64,000 bases of DNA, from positions 19,350-83,349 of the forward strand of contig JAUXRI010000304.1 of the NCBI GenBank assembly GCA_030681895.1. Direction: 5' to 3'. Origin of the DNA: Myxococcales bacterium (GTDB taxonomy: Bacteria > Myxococcota > Myxococcia > Myxococcales > Myxococcaceae). The first letter of the stretch is position 1. Every line of letters starts with the position of its first letter. Positions 53,510-61,974 of the stretch are shown here, in pieces. A program made the translations under genes and the position numbers. The notes beneath the pieces were generated by a model, which saw only the letters and a list, made by a program, of their open reading frames with translations, made no database searches and was not told the DNA's origin.

Positions 53510-54655
53510 ATGAACCGACCGGCGACTCGCAGAATCGGACTCCTCGTCGCGGCCGCCCTGACGGCATGCGAGCCGGGCAGCGCTCGCCTCGATGACCCGT
53601 ACCCAGACTGGGTCTGGGACGGCGGGCTCGACGAGGCCGACGCTGGCGCGAACTCCGACGCAGGCGCGGACGTCAACGGAGGCGCGGACACCGACGCGGG
53701 CGCGGACACCGACGCAGGAACGACCTCCGACGCAGGAACGACCTCCGACGCAGGCGCGACCTCCGACGCAGGCGCGACTCCCGACGCAGGCACGACTCCC
53801 GACGCAGGCACGAGGATCGACGCGGGCGCCAGCATCGACGCAGGCCGGGCCGACGCAGGCACGCCCCCCGATTCCGGAATCCGACTCGACGCAGGTACCG
53901 CCGACGCTGGCCGACCCGACGCAGGCGTCGTCGACGCCGGCCCCTCATCCGCCCGGCAGCAGCCACGGCCGTTCGGCTCGACCGACGCAGGCAACGGCTT
54001 CTACGAGTACCTCCCTCCAGGCTACCCGGGCGGCGAGCGCTGGCCCCTGCTCGTGTTCTGGCACGGCATCGGTGAGAACGGGAACGGCACCACCGAGCTC
54101 AGCCGCGTGCTCGCGAACGGCCCGCCTCGCCTCATCAACCAGAACCGCTGGCCCGCCGCGCGCCCCTTCGTCGTCTTGTCTCCGCAACACCCCGGCGGTG
54201 GCTGCCCGAGCTCGACCGAGATTCAGCGCTTCATCGGTTGGGCCATGCGCACCTACGCCATCGATGCCCGCACCGTGTTCCTGACCGGTCTCTCGTGCGG
54301 CGCCATCGGCAGCTTCTCGTACCTGACGAACCACCTCGACTCGCAGGTCGCCGCCGCCGTCCTCATCGCTGGCGACCCCGGCGCGCCCACGAACGGCGGC
54401 AGCCTGTGGGGCCGGCACGGCTGCGATGCTGGCGTGGTGGCGATGTCGTCGTTCCACGGGAGCGCCGATGGCACCGTGCTGCCCGGCAACGACCGCGACA
54501 CCTTCGCCCGTCTGCAGGCCTGCCCGCAGCCCCCACGCAGAGACATTTCGTACGTCGAGTTCCCCGGCGTGGGTCACGACTCGTGGAGCCGCGTGTACGA
54601 TCTCTCCGCTGGCTACGACGTCTACGCGTGGCTGCTCGCACACCCGAAGCCCTGA
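53510..54655 (+). CDS. Exported lipoprotein esterase (PHB-depolymerase/feruloyl-esterase-like) with DAG linker
   Basis: A 381-residue lipoprotein (IGLLVAAALTAC). A DAG-rich linker of about 95 residues precedes an alpha/beta hydrolase domain. Visible elements are FWHGIGENGNG (oxyanion loop), FLTGLSCGAIGSFS (nucleophile Ser in G-L-S-C-G), GSADGTVLPG (likely Asp) and GVGHDSW (likely His). The layout fits polyhydroxybutyrate depolymerase or feruloyl-esterase-type enzymes, but the substrate is not defined. The ATG at 53510 was chosen over longer frames because it begins the signal peptide. Confidence 0.8.
   Translation: MNRPATRRIGLLVAAALTACEPGSARLDDPYPDWVWDGGLDEADAGANSDAGADVNGGADTDAGADTDAGTTSDAGTTSDAGATSDAGATPDAGTTPDAGTRIDAGASIDAGRADAGTPPDSGIRLDAGTADAGRPDAGVVDAGPSSARQQPRPFGSTDAGNGFYEYLPPGYPGGERWPLLVFWHGIGENGNGTTELSRVLANGPPRLINQNRWPAARPFVVLSPQHPGGGCPSSTEIQRFIGWAMRTYAIDARTVFLTGLSCGAIGSFSYLTNHLDSQVAAAVLIAGDPGAPTNGGSLWGRHGCDAGVVAMSSFHGSADGTVLPGNDRDTFARLQACPQPPRRDISYVEFPGVGHDSWSRVYDLSAGYDVYAWLLAHPKP
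53636..53940. repeat. DAG-coding minisatellite
   Basis: Imperfect repeats (mostly 15 to 18 bases) encode a flexible linker rich in Asp-Ala-Gly. Several neighbouring copies are identical or nearly so (for example two TTSDAG units), suggesting recent slippage or duplication. Confidence 0.7.
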
Positions 54656-54686
54656 CTCGCCCAGTCACTGCTACAAGCGCCGCGAC

Positions 54687-55424
54687 ATGCGCCTCTTCGC
54701 CATCGGAGACACCCACCTCCCGTCGACGCGGAAGAAGGACATGGACCGCTTCGGCTGGGTCGGTCACCCCGAGCCGCTCCGCAAGGCCTGGGACGCGCTC
54801 GTCGGCCCTGACGACGTCGTCATCGTCGCTGGCGACATCTCGTGGGCCACGCGCACCAGCGAGGTGCTCGACGATCTCGCCTGGCTCGACGCGCGCCCCG
54901 GCAAGAAGGTACTCCTGCGCGGCAACCACGACTTCTGGTGGGGCGACAGCACCGCGAAGCTCAAGAAGCTCTTCGAGCCGTACACCTCGTTCGTCGGCTT
55001 CATCCTCAACTCCGCCGTCGAGGTGGGCCCGTACCTCATCGCCGGCTCACGGCTGTGGACCGCGCCCGAAGCGCCGCCGCTGCCAGGTGGTGAGATGGGC
55101 GACGAGGTGCAGAAGCCCGACTACATCGAGCGCGAAGCGAACCGGCTGACGCTGTCGATCAAGGACGCCGAGGCGAAAGAGAAGAAGCGCACCACGCCCG
55201 CCGTGCGCATCTGCGCGGTGCACTTTCCTCCGATGTACTCGAACGGCATCGAGACCGCGTTCTCGAAGGTCCTCGAGGCGTGGAAGCCGCAGGTCTGCGT
55301 GTACGGCCACCTACACGGGCCGGGCATCGGCGCTGGCTACGTCGGCACGCGTGAAGGCGTTCGCTACGTGCTCGCGAGCTGCGACGCCGCGGGCTTCACG
55401 CCAGTCCTGCTGCACGAGGGGTGA
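54687..55424 (+). CDS. Calcineurin-like metallophosphoesterase
   Basis: A 245-residue enzyme with five metal-site motifs in order: GDTHL (7-11), VAGDISW, LRGNHDFWWG, VHFPPMY and GHLHGPG. No signal peptide is seen, so it is cytoplasmic. The substrate (nucleotide, phosphoprotein or phospholipid head group) is unknown. It follows the esterase gene by 31 bases and precedes an alpha/beta hydrolase gene by 6, forming a hydrolase operon. Confidence 0.85.
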   Translation: MRLFAIGDTHLPSTRKKDMDRFGWVGHPEPLRKAWDALVGPDDVVIVAGDISWATRTSEVLDDLAWLDARPGKKVLLRGNHDFWWGDSTAKLKKLFEPYTSFVGFILNSAVEVGPYLIAGSRLWTAPEAPPLPGGEMGDEVQKPDYIEREANRLTLSIKDAEAKEKKRTTPAVRICAVHFPPMYSNGIETAFSKVLEAWKPQVCVYGHLHGPGIGAGYVGTREGVRYVLASCDAAGFTPVLLHEG

Positions 55425-55430
55425 GCCGTC

Positions 55431-56420
55431 GTGCCCGTTCGTCTGCCACCGCCCCTCGTCTTCGCGCCCGACCAGCTCTTTCGTGTCGGCACCGATGACG
55501 GGAGCGCCGTCGCCCTGGGCCGCTACCACGCCCGTGGCGAAGCGCGCTTCGTCGAGCCGGTCATCCTCGGCCACAGCCTCGGCACCAACCGCTTCAACCT
55601 CGACTTCGACGAGCGCTATTCGCTGGCCCGCTTCCTCGCGCGGCGCGGCTTCGAGACCTGGGTGCTCGAGCTGCGCGGGCATGGGCTCGGCGGGAGCGGC
55701 GACGACAGCACCTTCGACGTCGAGGCCACCCACGACGTCACCGCGGCGCTGCGGGCGGTGCTCTCGACCGGGCCCAGACACGTCTTCTTCGCGGGCCACT
55801 CGCGAGGTGGGCTGCTCCCTTTTGCGCACCTGGCGCGGCTCCCTGAGGCCCCCTTCAAGGCCCTCGTCGCCCTCGGCAGCCCGTTCACCTTCGCGCACCA
55901 GCCCGGCGTCGTGCGCTTCGTCGAGCTGGTGCAGCCGCTGCTTCGTTTCAAGGTCGCGCCGCTCGCGATGATGGCGCGCGCCGCCATTCCCATCGGCCTG
56001 CCGCCCGAGCCCATCGGCAAGTACCTGCTCAACCGCGACAACGTCGACGACCTCGTCATCCGCCAGGCGCTGCGATCGCTGGTGGCCGACGTGCCGCACG
56101 GCGTGCTGCAGCAGTTCGTGCGCTGGGTGTCGACCGGCCGCTTCGATGGAGACGATGGCTTCGACTACCTCGCGCACCTCGACGCCGTGAAGGTGCCGGT
56201 GCTCCTCGTCGCTGGCGTGCGCGACTTCCTCGCGCCTCCCGATGCCGCGCACCTGGCCGCGAAGCACCTCGGCGGCCCCGTGACCGAGCTGACCGTCAGC
56301 CTCATGAGCGGCTTCACGTACGACGCCGGCCACGGAGACCTGGTGCTCGCCCGCCGCGCACCGGACGAGCTGTTTCCCCGCGTCGCCGAGTTCCTGGCCG
56401 CGCACGCCACGCGCGTCTGA
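55431..56420 (+). CDS. Alpha/beta hydrolase
   Basis: A 329-residue soluble hydrolase from a GTG start. LGHSLG lies near the N-terminus and the nucleophile elbow is FAGHSRGGLLP (Ser in G-H-S-R-G). Candidate acid and His are GVRDFLAPPDA and DAGHGDLVL. It resembles lipase/esterase-type hydrolases with a lid-like helical insert in the middle. It starts 6 bases after the phosphoesterase stop. The substrate is unknown. Confidence 0.8.
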   Translation: MPVRLPPPLVFAPDQLFRVGTDDGSAVALGRYHARGEARFVEPVILGHSLGTNRFNLDFDERYSLARFLARRGFETWVLELRGHGLGGSGDDSTFDVEATHDVTAALRAVLSTGPRHVFFAGHSRGGLLPFAHLARLPEAPFKALVALGSPFTFAHQPGVVRFVELVQPLLRFKVAPLAMMARAAIPIGLPPEPIGKYLLNRDNVDDLVIRQALRSLVADVPHGVLQQFVRWVSTGRFDGDDGFDYLAHLDAVKVPVLLVAGVRDFLAPPDAAHLAAKHLGGPVTELTVSLMSGFTYDAGHGDLVLARRAPDELFPRVAEFLAAHATRV

Positions 56421-56571
56421 CGGCTCTCACACTTCGAGAGCGGGACTGGTGCACGCGCGCCCACCGAGCGGTTTCGCGCGTCTCGAGGCCATGAAGCGTT
56501 GGCGCGCGGCTCGCTGTGCCGAAAGGGTGCGCAGGGGAATCGACCTCTGGCATCCACACAGGAGGACACGC

Positions 56572-56769
56572 ATGACGACACCGGCGACGCGCCTGACGGT
56601 CTTCAGCATTCGGGAAGGCCGCAACGGCAGCATCTGGGTGAGGGCAGGGCGGGCCACGATGAACGCAGATGGCTCGCTCTCGCTCGAGCTCGACGTGCTG
56701 CCACTCGACGGCAAGCTGCACGTTCGTGAGACGACCGAGCGGCCTGCCGAGCGGGCGTTGACCCACTGA
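56572..56769 (+). CDS. Small conserved protein of 65 residues
   Basis: Starts at an ATG with AGGAGG 8 bases upstream. The product reads LTVFSIREGRNGSIWVRAG, then NADGSLSLELDVLPLDGKLHVRE. Small proteins with this pattern (W-x-x-x-G, N-x-DGS, LxxLPxxGK) occur widely in proteobacteria, with no function I know of. A strong hairpin follows the stop. Confidence 0.7.
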   Translation: MTTPATRLTVFSIREGRNGSIWVRAGRATMNADGSLSLELDVLPLDGKLHVRETTERPAERALTH

Positions 56770-56783
56770 CGAGCAGCACCGGT

Positions 56784-56816
56784 CGGCGCCCACGGAACTC
56801 CCGACCGTGGGCGCCG
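56784..56816 (+). terminator. 12-bp stem hairpin after the 65-residue gene
   Basis: CGGCGCCCACGG (56784-56795) pairs perfectly with CCGTGGGCGCCG (56805-56816) around a 9-base loop, 14 bases past the stop. Very stable; probably an intrinsic terminator despite the lack of a long T run. Confidence 0.6.
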
Positions 56817-56966
56817 GTCACTTCGTGAGGTTCCGACGGTGCTCCTCACATCGAAATGATGGAGGGGGGATCAATCCTCCGGGGAGGGGCTCACGGCACA
56901 CGTGGTGCAGCACCCTGGCGCAGCACGTGGGCGACGCCGCCCGGTCGCGACGCGAGGAGCACCCCG

Positions 56967-57149
56967 ATGGGTTCCGCCAGCAAGGTGAAACGAAAGCCCG
57001 CACACGTCGGCAGCGCCGCTGGCGAGAAGGCGCTCGAGCGCGAGACCCGGGCCGACGGCGTGTTCAGCCCGCGCCAGGAACCCGCCGTCGAGGCGAAGCG
57101 CCCGGCGAAGAAGCCGTCGAAGCAGGCCGTTCGCAGTTCCCCCCGCTGA
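56967..57149 (+). CDS. Small basic protein of 60 residues
   Basis: An ATG with GAGGAG 7 bases upstream opens a 60-codon frame whose codons follow the local G/C third-position bias. The product is rich in Lys, Arg, Ala and Pro (SKVKRKPAHVG, KRPAKKPSKQAV), with no Cys or membrane segment. It resembles small nucleic-acid-associated or ribosome-associated basic proteins in composition only. It precedes the DUF3309 gene by 29 bases. Confidence 0.55.
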   Translation: MGSASKVKRKPAHVGSAAGEKALERETRADGVFSPRQEPAVEAKRPAKKPSKQAVRSSPR

Positions 57150-57178
57150 ACAACGCCTTCACCCCAAAGGAGTCAGTC

Positions 57179-57337
57179 ATGACGCTCACCGTGTTGTTCA
57201 TCATTCTCTTCGTCCTCGCGCTCGGTGGTGGAGGTTGGGGCTATTCCCGCGCCGGGCCCTGGAGCTGGTCACCGGCCGCCATCATCCTCGTCGTGGGCGT
57301 CGTCCTGCTCGCGACCGGCGGCCTGCGGCTTCGCTGA
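57179..57337 (+). CDS. DUF3309-like small membrane protein
   Basis: A 52-residue protein: LTVLFIILFVLALGGGGWG, then YSRAGPWSWSPAAIILVVGV. The WGYSR-(x)-W-(x)-P core between two hydrophobic stretches matches the DUF3309 pattern, a small membrane protein common in proteobacteria. An AAAGGAG lies 7 bases before the ATG. Two tandem hairpins follow the stop. Confidence 0.75.
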   Translation: MTLTVLFIILFVLALGGGGWGYSRAGPWSWSPAAIILVVGVVLLATGGLRLR

Positions 57338-57338
57338 A

Positions 57339-57390
57339 GTCGACGGAACACCGTCGACACCGCCTCCCGAGCCACGTGGTCCGGGAGGCG
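57339..57390 (+). terminator. Two tandem hairpins after the DUF3309-like gene
   Basis: GTCGACGG (57339-57346) pairs with CCGTCGAC (57351-57358) around a four-base loop. CGCCTCCCG (57361-57369) then pairs with CGGGAGGCG (57382-57390). Lying one base past the stop, they probably act as a double terminator. Confidence 0.55.
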
Positions 57391-57581
57391 AACTCGTGTG
57401 AGGCGCCGGCTGCACGCGCTGGCTTCGTCGCTCGATCGTCTGCGTGGTGGACAGCAGCGGTTCTCGGCGGGTCACTGGATTGATGGGTCGATCCACTCGA
57501 GTGACGTGGTCTGCCGCGCGAGGTGACCGACATGTCTCTCTTCGCTGCGGCGGTCTTCACCTTGCACTGCTCCGGTTCGAC

Positions 57582-57601
57582 GGCGAGCACTCACGCTCGC
57601 C
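57582..57601 (+). promoter_or_regulatory. Hairpin just upstream of a lipoprotein gene
   Basis: GGCGAGC (57582-57588) pairs with GCTCGCC (57595-57601), followed by an A run and GGCGG before the ATG at 57621. It could be a 5' leader structure of this gene, or on the other strand a terminator (hairpin then T run) for the upstream direction. No gene points that way here, so the leader reading is preferred. Confidence 0.3.
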
Positions 57602-57620
57602 ACCAAAAAAAGGCGGTCTC

Positions 57621-58265
57621 ATGTCACTTCGAAACGTAGCGATGCCAGGCGTCATGCTGGCTCTTCTGTCGGTCGCGTGTGGGCCCGTCGAGATTCGCAT
57701 CAGCAAGGCCCAGGGCGTGAAGCCCGTCACGGGCTCGCTCGTCGCGACCTTCGACACCAGCGCCGGCCGCGACTTCGTCTGTGGTGACAGCATCATCGGC
57801 GACACCTCAGCGCAGTCGTTCACGGTCACCTCGAAGGCCGTGAACGGCGGCTGCGAGTTCAACTTCGACCAGGAGGTCGAGGTGCTCGCGGGTGCCGACT
57901 ACGCCACCATCAAGGAGTTCACGAACTCGGTGCGCTACCTGAACCGCGTCGACCTCGAGATCCGCAAGCTCGACTTCTACGACGGCGAGGGCACGCGCTT
58001 CGACGTCGAGAACCGCATTCGTGACGTCGAGTTCTGGGTCAACGGCCAGCAGGTGCTCAACATCGATCAGGTGCGCAGCCTGCCCACGACCATCGTGCTC
58101 AAGGGCGAGGCGCTCGACGTGATGAAGCGCGCCGTCAAGAACCGCGAGCGTTGTACGGCCCACATCGTCTCGAAGGTCGTGGTGCTCGACGCGATGATCA
58201 AGAAGGGCATTCGCTGCGACTACGATTCTCAGCCCACCTTCATCCTCAGCAGCTCTGAAATCTGA
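57621..58265 (+). CDS. Lipoprotein of unknown function
   Basis: A 214-residue lipoprotein (MPGVMLALLSVAC lipobox). The mature part is mostly beta with four Cys (DFVCGDS, NGGCEF, RERCTA, GIRCDY), suggesting two disulfides. An earlier in-frame start at 57444 would add about 60 residues without a signal peptide, so the ATG at 57621 was chosen. Not recognised; it may be part of the same envelope function as the nearby lipid-transport operon, which starts 157 bases on. Confidence 0.7.
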   Translation: MSLRNVAMPGVMLALLSVACGPVEIRISKAQGVKPVTGSLVATFDTSAGRDFVCGDSIIGDTSAQSFTVTSKAVNGGCEFNFDQEVEVLAGADYATIKEFTNSVRYLNRVDLEIRKLDFYDGEGTRFDVENRIRDVEFWVNGQQVLNIDQVRSLPTTIVLKGEALDVMKRAVKNRERCTAHIVSKVVVLDAMIKKGIRCDYDSQPTFILSSSEI

Positions 58266-58422
58266 TGGTCGTCGACCGTCAGGCAGCGGCTGAGGCGTAC
58301 GCGATGGCCGGGCTGGGACACCACACCAGGTGTTCTCGGCCCGGCTCGTCGCAGTTCTCCAGTGGAGCGCCGCACGCGCCAGGTGCTCCCCCACTGCTCT
58401 CGCGCGCCCGAGATGAAAATCC

Positions 58423-59550
58423 GTGTCCGTCACTCCCCCCGCGCTCACTCCCGTCGACGATCGCGCCGAGGTGCTCGAGCTGAGCGGGACGCTCACCTTC
58501 GCCGAGGCAGGGCCGTCGTGGGACCGGTGGAGCGCCACGCTCGAGCAGGTGCAGCGCGGCCAGCGCTTCGACTTCGACATGTCGCGGGTCGACGAGATCG
58601 ACGGAGGCTCGATGGCGCTGTTGGTGGCGTTGCGGGCCGAGCTCCACCGCCGCGGCGTGCGCTCCGAGTTCATCGGCGCTCCCGAACAGGTGCAGCGCAT
58701 CATTCAGCTCTACAGCGGCGACGTGAAGGTGGGACCCCTGCCGAAGCGGCGCGCGCCGGGGCTGCTCGATCAGCTCGGCAACAGCACCCTCCACCTGCTG
58801 CGTGGTTTTCGCGAGGTGTTCGGCTTTTTCGGTGACGCCATGGTCGCGTTCGTCACGGTGGTGCGGCGCCCGCGCTCGGCCAACTGGAAGGACCTGTGGC
58901 CGACGATGGAGAAGACCGGCGCCGATGCCGTGCCCATCGTGACGTTGATCAACTACCTCATCGGGCTGGTGATGGGCTTTCAGGGCGCGGTGCAGCTCAA
59001 GCAGTTCGGCGCCAACATCTACGTCGCTGACCTGGTGGGCTTGTCGATCACCCGCGAGCTCGGGCCGCTGATGACGGCCATCATCGTCAGCGGACGCTCG
59101 GGCGCCGCGTTCGCCGCAGAGATCGGCACCATGAAGGTCTCTGAAGAGATCGACGCCCTTCGCACGATGGGGTTCGGGCCGATGCGCTTCCTCGTCTTGC
59201 CGCGCACGCTGGCGCTGGTGCTGGTGCTGCCGGTGCTGACGCTGCTCGGCGATCTCGTCGGCATCATCGGCGGCATGACGGTGGGCCTGCTCTCGCTCGA
59301 CCTGACCGTCACCGGTTACGTGAACGAGACGCTGAAGGCGATCGAGCTGTGGGACATCGCCTCAGGCGTCATCAAGAGCGTGCTCTTCGCGCTCGTCATC
59401 GCGCTGGTGGCTTGTCAGCAGGGGCTCGCCACCACGGGCGGCGCCGAAGGGGTGGGCCGGCGCACCACCTCGTCGGTGGTGTCGATCCTCTTCGGGCTGA
59501 TCCTCGTCGATGCCTGCTTCACCGTCTTCTTCCACTGGATGGCGTCATGA
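58423..59550 (+). CDS. mlaE: MlaE-type lipid ABC permease with N-terminal STAS domain
   Basis: A 375-residue protein (GTG start). Residues about 13-105 form a STAS domain with the DxxS element (EIDGGSMALLVAL) where anti-sigma-like regulators are phosphorylated. Residues about 115-375 are the MlaE permease, with family hallmarks LIGLVMGFQGAVQLKQFG, GRSGAAFAAEIGTMKVSEEI and a multi-pass C-terminus. In E. coli the STAS protein MlaB is separate; here it is fused. The stop overlaps the ATPase ATG by four bases (59547-59550). It should export or import phospholipid between the membranes with the ATPase and MCE proteins. Confidence 0.9.
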   Translation: MSVTPPALTPVDDRAEVLELSGTLTFAEAGPSWDRWSATLEQVQRGQRFDFDMSRVDEIDGGSMALLVALRAELHRRGVRSEFIGAPEQVQRIIQLYSGDVKVGPLPKRRAPGLLDQLGNSTLHLLRGFREVFGFFGDAMVAFVTVVRRPRSANWKDLWPTMEKTGADAVPIVTLINYLIGLVMGFQGAVQLKQFGANIYVADLVGLSITRELGPLMTAIIVSGRSGAAFAAEIGTMKVSEEIDALRTMGFGPMRFLVLPRTLALVLVLPVLTLLGDLVGIIGGMTVGLLSLDLTVTGYVNETLKAIELWDIASGVIKSVLFALVIALVACQQGLATTGGAEGVGRRTTSSVVSILFGLILVDACFTVFFHWMAS

Positions 59551-60365
59551 CCCCTCTCATCGCGGTCAACGAGCTGTCGATCGGCTGGGGCGACGACGTG
59601 TTGCTCGAGCACGCGAGCTTCGCGGTCGAGCGCGGCGACATCTTCGTCATCGTCGGCGGCAGCGGGTGCGGCAAGTCGACGCTCCTGCGCACCCTCATCG
59701 GGCTCGACGTGCCGATGAGCGGCAGCGTGAAGATCGACGGCACGAGCGGCGCGAGGCTGGGCACCGGCCGGCCCGAGTTCGGCGTGATGTTCCAGTCGGG
59801 GGCGCTGCTGGGCTCGATGACGGTCGGCGAGAACCTCGCGCTCCAGCTCACCGAGTGGTCCGACCTGACGCCCGACGCCGTGAGCGCCATCGTGCGCGCG
59901 AAGCTGCGGCTCGTCGGGCTGCAGGGGGCCGAAGACAAGATGCCCAACGAGCTCTCTGGCGGCATGAAGAAGCGCGTCGCCATCGCGCGCGCCATGGTGC
60001 TCGAGCCGACGCTGCTGTTCCTCGACGAGCCCTCGGCCGGGCTCGACCCGGTGAGCTCGTTCGAGCTCGATGCGCTGATCCTCTCGCTCAACCAGGGGCT
60101 CGGGCTGACGGTGGTGATGGTCTCGCACGAGCTCGAGAGCATCTTCGCCATCGGGAGCCGCTGCATCATGTTGGACCGCGACAGCAAGCGCATCATCGCC
60201 AGCGGAGAGCCGCAGGCGTTGCGCACGTCGTCTGGCGACCCCCGCGTGAGCGCCTTCTTCAACCGCCACGCCGCGCCAGTGCCGCCACCCGTTCCATCGG
60301 CGTCGGGGCCGTCGGCCCCACGTTCGTCGTCCCCACGCCAGTCTGCCCCGGAGGTCATGCCGTGA
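59547..60365 (+). CDS. mlaF: MlaF-type ATPase of lipid transport system
   Basis: A 272-residue ABC ATPase. Walker A VGGSGCGKST (36-45), Q-loop FQSGALL, signature LSGGM (136-140), Walker B LLFLDEP (156-162) and switch His (SHE, about 193-195). The last 35 residues are a Ser/Pro-rich tail not needed for the fold. It overlaps both neighbours (ATGA upstream, GTGA downstream at 60362-60365), showing tight coupling. It powers lipid movement with the MlaE permease. Confidence 0.9.
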   Translation: MTPLIAVNELSIGWGDDVLLEHASFAVERGDIFVIVGGSGCGKSTLLRTLIGLDVPMSGSVKIDGTSGARLGTGRPEFGVMFQSGALLGSMTVGENLALQLTEWSDLTPDAVSAIVRAKLRLVGLQGAEDKMPNELSGGMKKRVAIARAMVLEPTLLFLDEPSAGLDPVSSFELDALILSLNQGLGLTVVMVSHELESIFAIGSRCIMLDRDSKRIIASGEPQALRTSSGDPRVSAFFNRHAAPVPPPVPSASGPSAPRSSSPRQSAPEVMP

Positions 60366-61333
60366 GCGCGCCCACCAACCACTGGAAGCTCGGGCTCTTC
60401 GTCGTCTTCGGTGTCGTCGCGGCTGCCGGCAGCTTCTTCTTCTTCGGCGCCCGCGCGTTCTCGACCGAGACCGTCTCGTACAAGACGTTCTTCAACGAGT
60501 CGGTGCAGGGGCTCGAGGTCGGCTCGCCGGTGAAGTTCCGAGGCGTCACCATCGGCAGCGTCGACGCCATCGACATCGCGCCCGACCGTCGCCACGTCGA
60601 GGTCACCTACAAGCTGGGCGTGAAGGTGCTCGACGCGCTCGGGCTCGCGGTCGAGAAGCGACTGGGCCAGAAGCGCAAGCTGTTCATCCCGCACGACCTG
60701 CGCGCCCAGCTCGCGGCGACCGGCATCACCGGCGTGAAGTTCATTCAGATGGACTTCTTCGAAGAGAAGACCAACCCGCCCCTTCCGTTGCCGTTCGCGC
60801 TGCCCGAGAACCACATTCCCGCGGTCGGCTCGATGATGAAGAACCTCGAGGACTCGGTGGTGCGGGTGGTCGACGGGTTCCCAGAGGTGATGCGCCAGCT
60901 GCTCGTCGTGCTCGACCGCGTCAGCGCCATTCTCACCGACATCGAAGGCGAGCACCTGCCGCAGCAGCTGAGCCGCACGCTGAAGCTGTTGAACGGCGCG
61001 CTCGCGTCAGTCGACACCGCGTTGGTGCAGCTCGAGCCCGGCGCGCTCTCGAAGGACGTCAGGGTTGCGCTGGGCAACATCAACACCGCGGTGGTGAGCT
61101 TGAACACGGTGCTCGCGCAGATCGGCGGCGAGCGGGGCCTGGCGTCGAGCCTGCAGCACACCTCGGACTCGATCGGCGTGATGTCTCAGAACGCCCGCCA
61201 GGTGGGGCCCGCCATCGAAGAAGTGTCTCGCGACGTCCAGAACGCCGCGCGCGCGGTGCAGCGGCTCGCCGACGCGCTCGAGCTCGATCCTGACATGTTG
61301 CTCAAGGGCCGCGGAAAGCGGGTGTCGAAATGA
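60362..61333 (+). CDS. mlaD: MlaD-type MCE-domain protein
   Basis: A 323-residue protein with an N-terminal membrane anchor (LGLFVVFGVVAAAGSFFFFG) and an MCE domain at about 35-125 (FNESVQGLEVGSPVKFRGVT). Long helical regions follow (about 165-305). MCE proteins form a hexameric ring that moves lipid across the periplasm. The GTG start overlaps the ATPase stop, and its own stop overlaps the next ATG. No MlaC-type shuttle gene is visible in the operon. Confidence 0.85.
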   Translation: MSAPTNHWKLGLFVVFGVVAAAGSFFFFGARAFSTETVSYKTFFNESVQGLEVGSPVKFRGVTIGSVDAIDIAPDRRHVEVTYKLGVKVLDALGLAVEKRLGQKRKLFIPHDLRAQLAATGITGVKFIQMDFFEEKTNPPLPLPFALPENHIPAVGSMMKNLEDSVVRVVDGFPEVMRQLLVVLDRVSAILTDIEGEHLPQQLSRTLKLLNGALASVDTALVQLEPGALSKDVRVALGNINTAVVSLNTVLAQIGGERGLASSLQHTSDSIGVMSQNARQVGPAIEEVSRDVQNAARAVQRLADALELDPDMLLKGRGKRVSK

Positions 61334-61926
61334 ACCGCGCGCTACCGATGGTGATGATGATGGGGCTGATGATGGGGTTCGGTGGGTGCGCGCTGCTGTC
61401 GAAGGGCGAGCTCGGCACGCGCAGGTTCTACACCCTCGACCAGGCCGCGCCGGTCGCGCGGGCGAAGAGCGAAGCGTTGGGCGCCGAGCTGCGCCTGGGC
61501 CGCGTCACCGCGGGCGCGTGTGGCTCCGAGCTGATGATGGTTCGTCAGTCGCCCTTCGAGGTCAGCTTCGACGAGGAGCGCCGGTGGACGGAGCGCCCCG
61601 AGGTTTCCTTGCGGCGCGCGCTGAGCCGGGTGCTCTTCGAGGAGCTCGGGCTGCGGAGCGTGGTGGGGGGCGCCGGGCCCGTGCTCGAGGTCGAGCTGCT
61701 CGAGTTCGAGGAGGTGCGCGCGCCGTCACCCGTCGGGCGCGTGACGGTGACGTGGTCACTGAGTGACGACCGCGTGGTGTCGACGCAGCGCACCCTGCGG
61801 GTCGAGCGGCCCATCGGGAAGTCGGCGGTCGAGGGTGACGCCGTCGCAGAGGCGATCGGCGCCGCGATGCGCGAGGCCGTCGAGACGATGGCGCGTGAGG
61901 TGGTCTCCGAGCTCCTCAGGCGGTGA
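61330..61926 (+). CDS. ABC-type transport auxiliary lipoprotein (MCE-associated)
   Basis: A 198-residue lipoprotein (MMMGLMMGFGGC). FYTLD near the start and a central alpha/beta region (LRRALSRVLFEELGLRSV) match ABC-transport auxiliary lipoproteins like PqiC, which sit next to MCE transporters. The ATG overlaps the MCE gene stop by four bases (61330-61333). It probably links the complex to the outer membrane. Confidence 0.8.
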   Translation: MNRALPMVMMMGLMMGFGGCALLSKGELGTRRFYTLDQAAPVARAKSEALGAELRLGRVTAGACGSELMMVRQSPFEVSFDEERRWTERPEVSLRRALSRVLFEELGLRSVVGGAGPVLEVELLEFEEVRAPSPVGRVTVTWSLSDDRVVSTQRTLRVERPIGKSAVEGDAVAEAIGAAMREAVETMAREVVSELLRR

Positions 61927-61974
61927 ACTTCAGGCTGGTGTCTTTCGTGCCCCCGCCCCGGTACCCTTCGCGCC

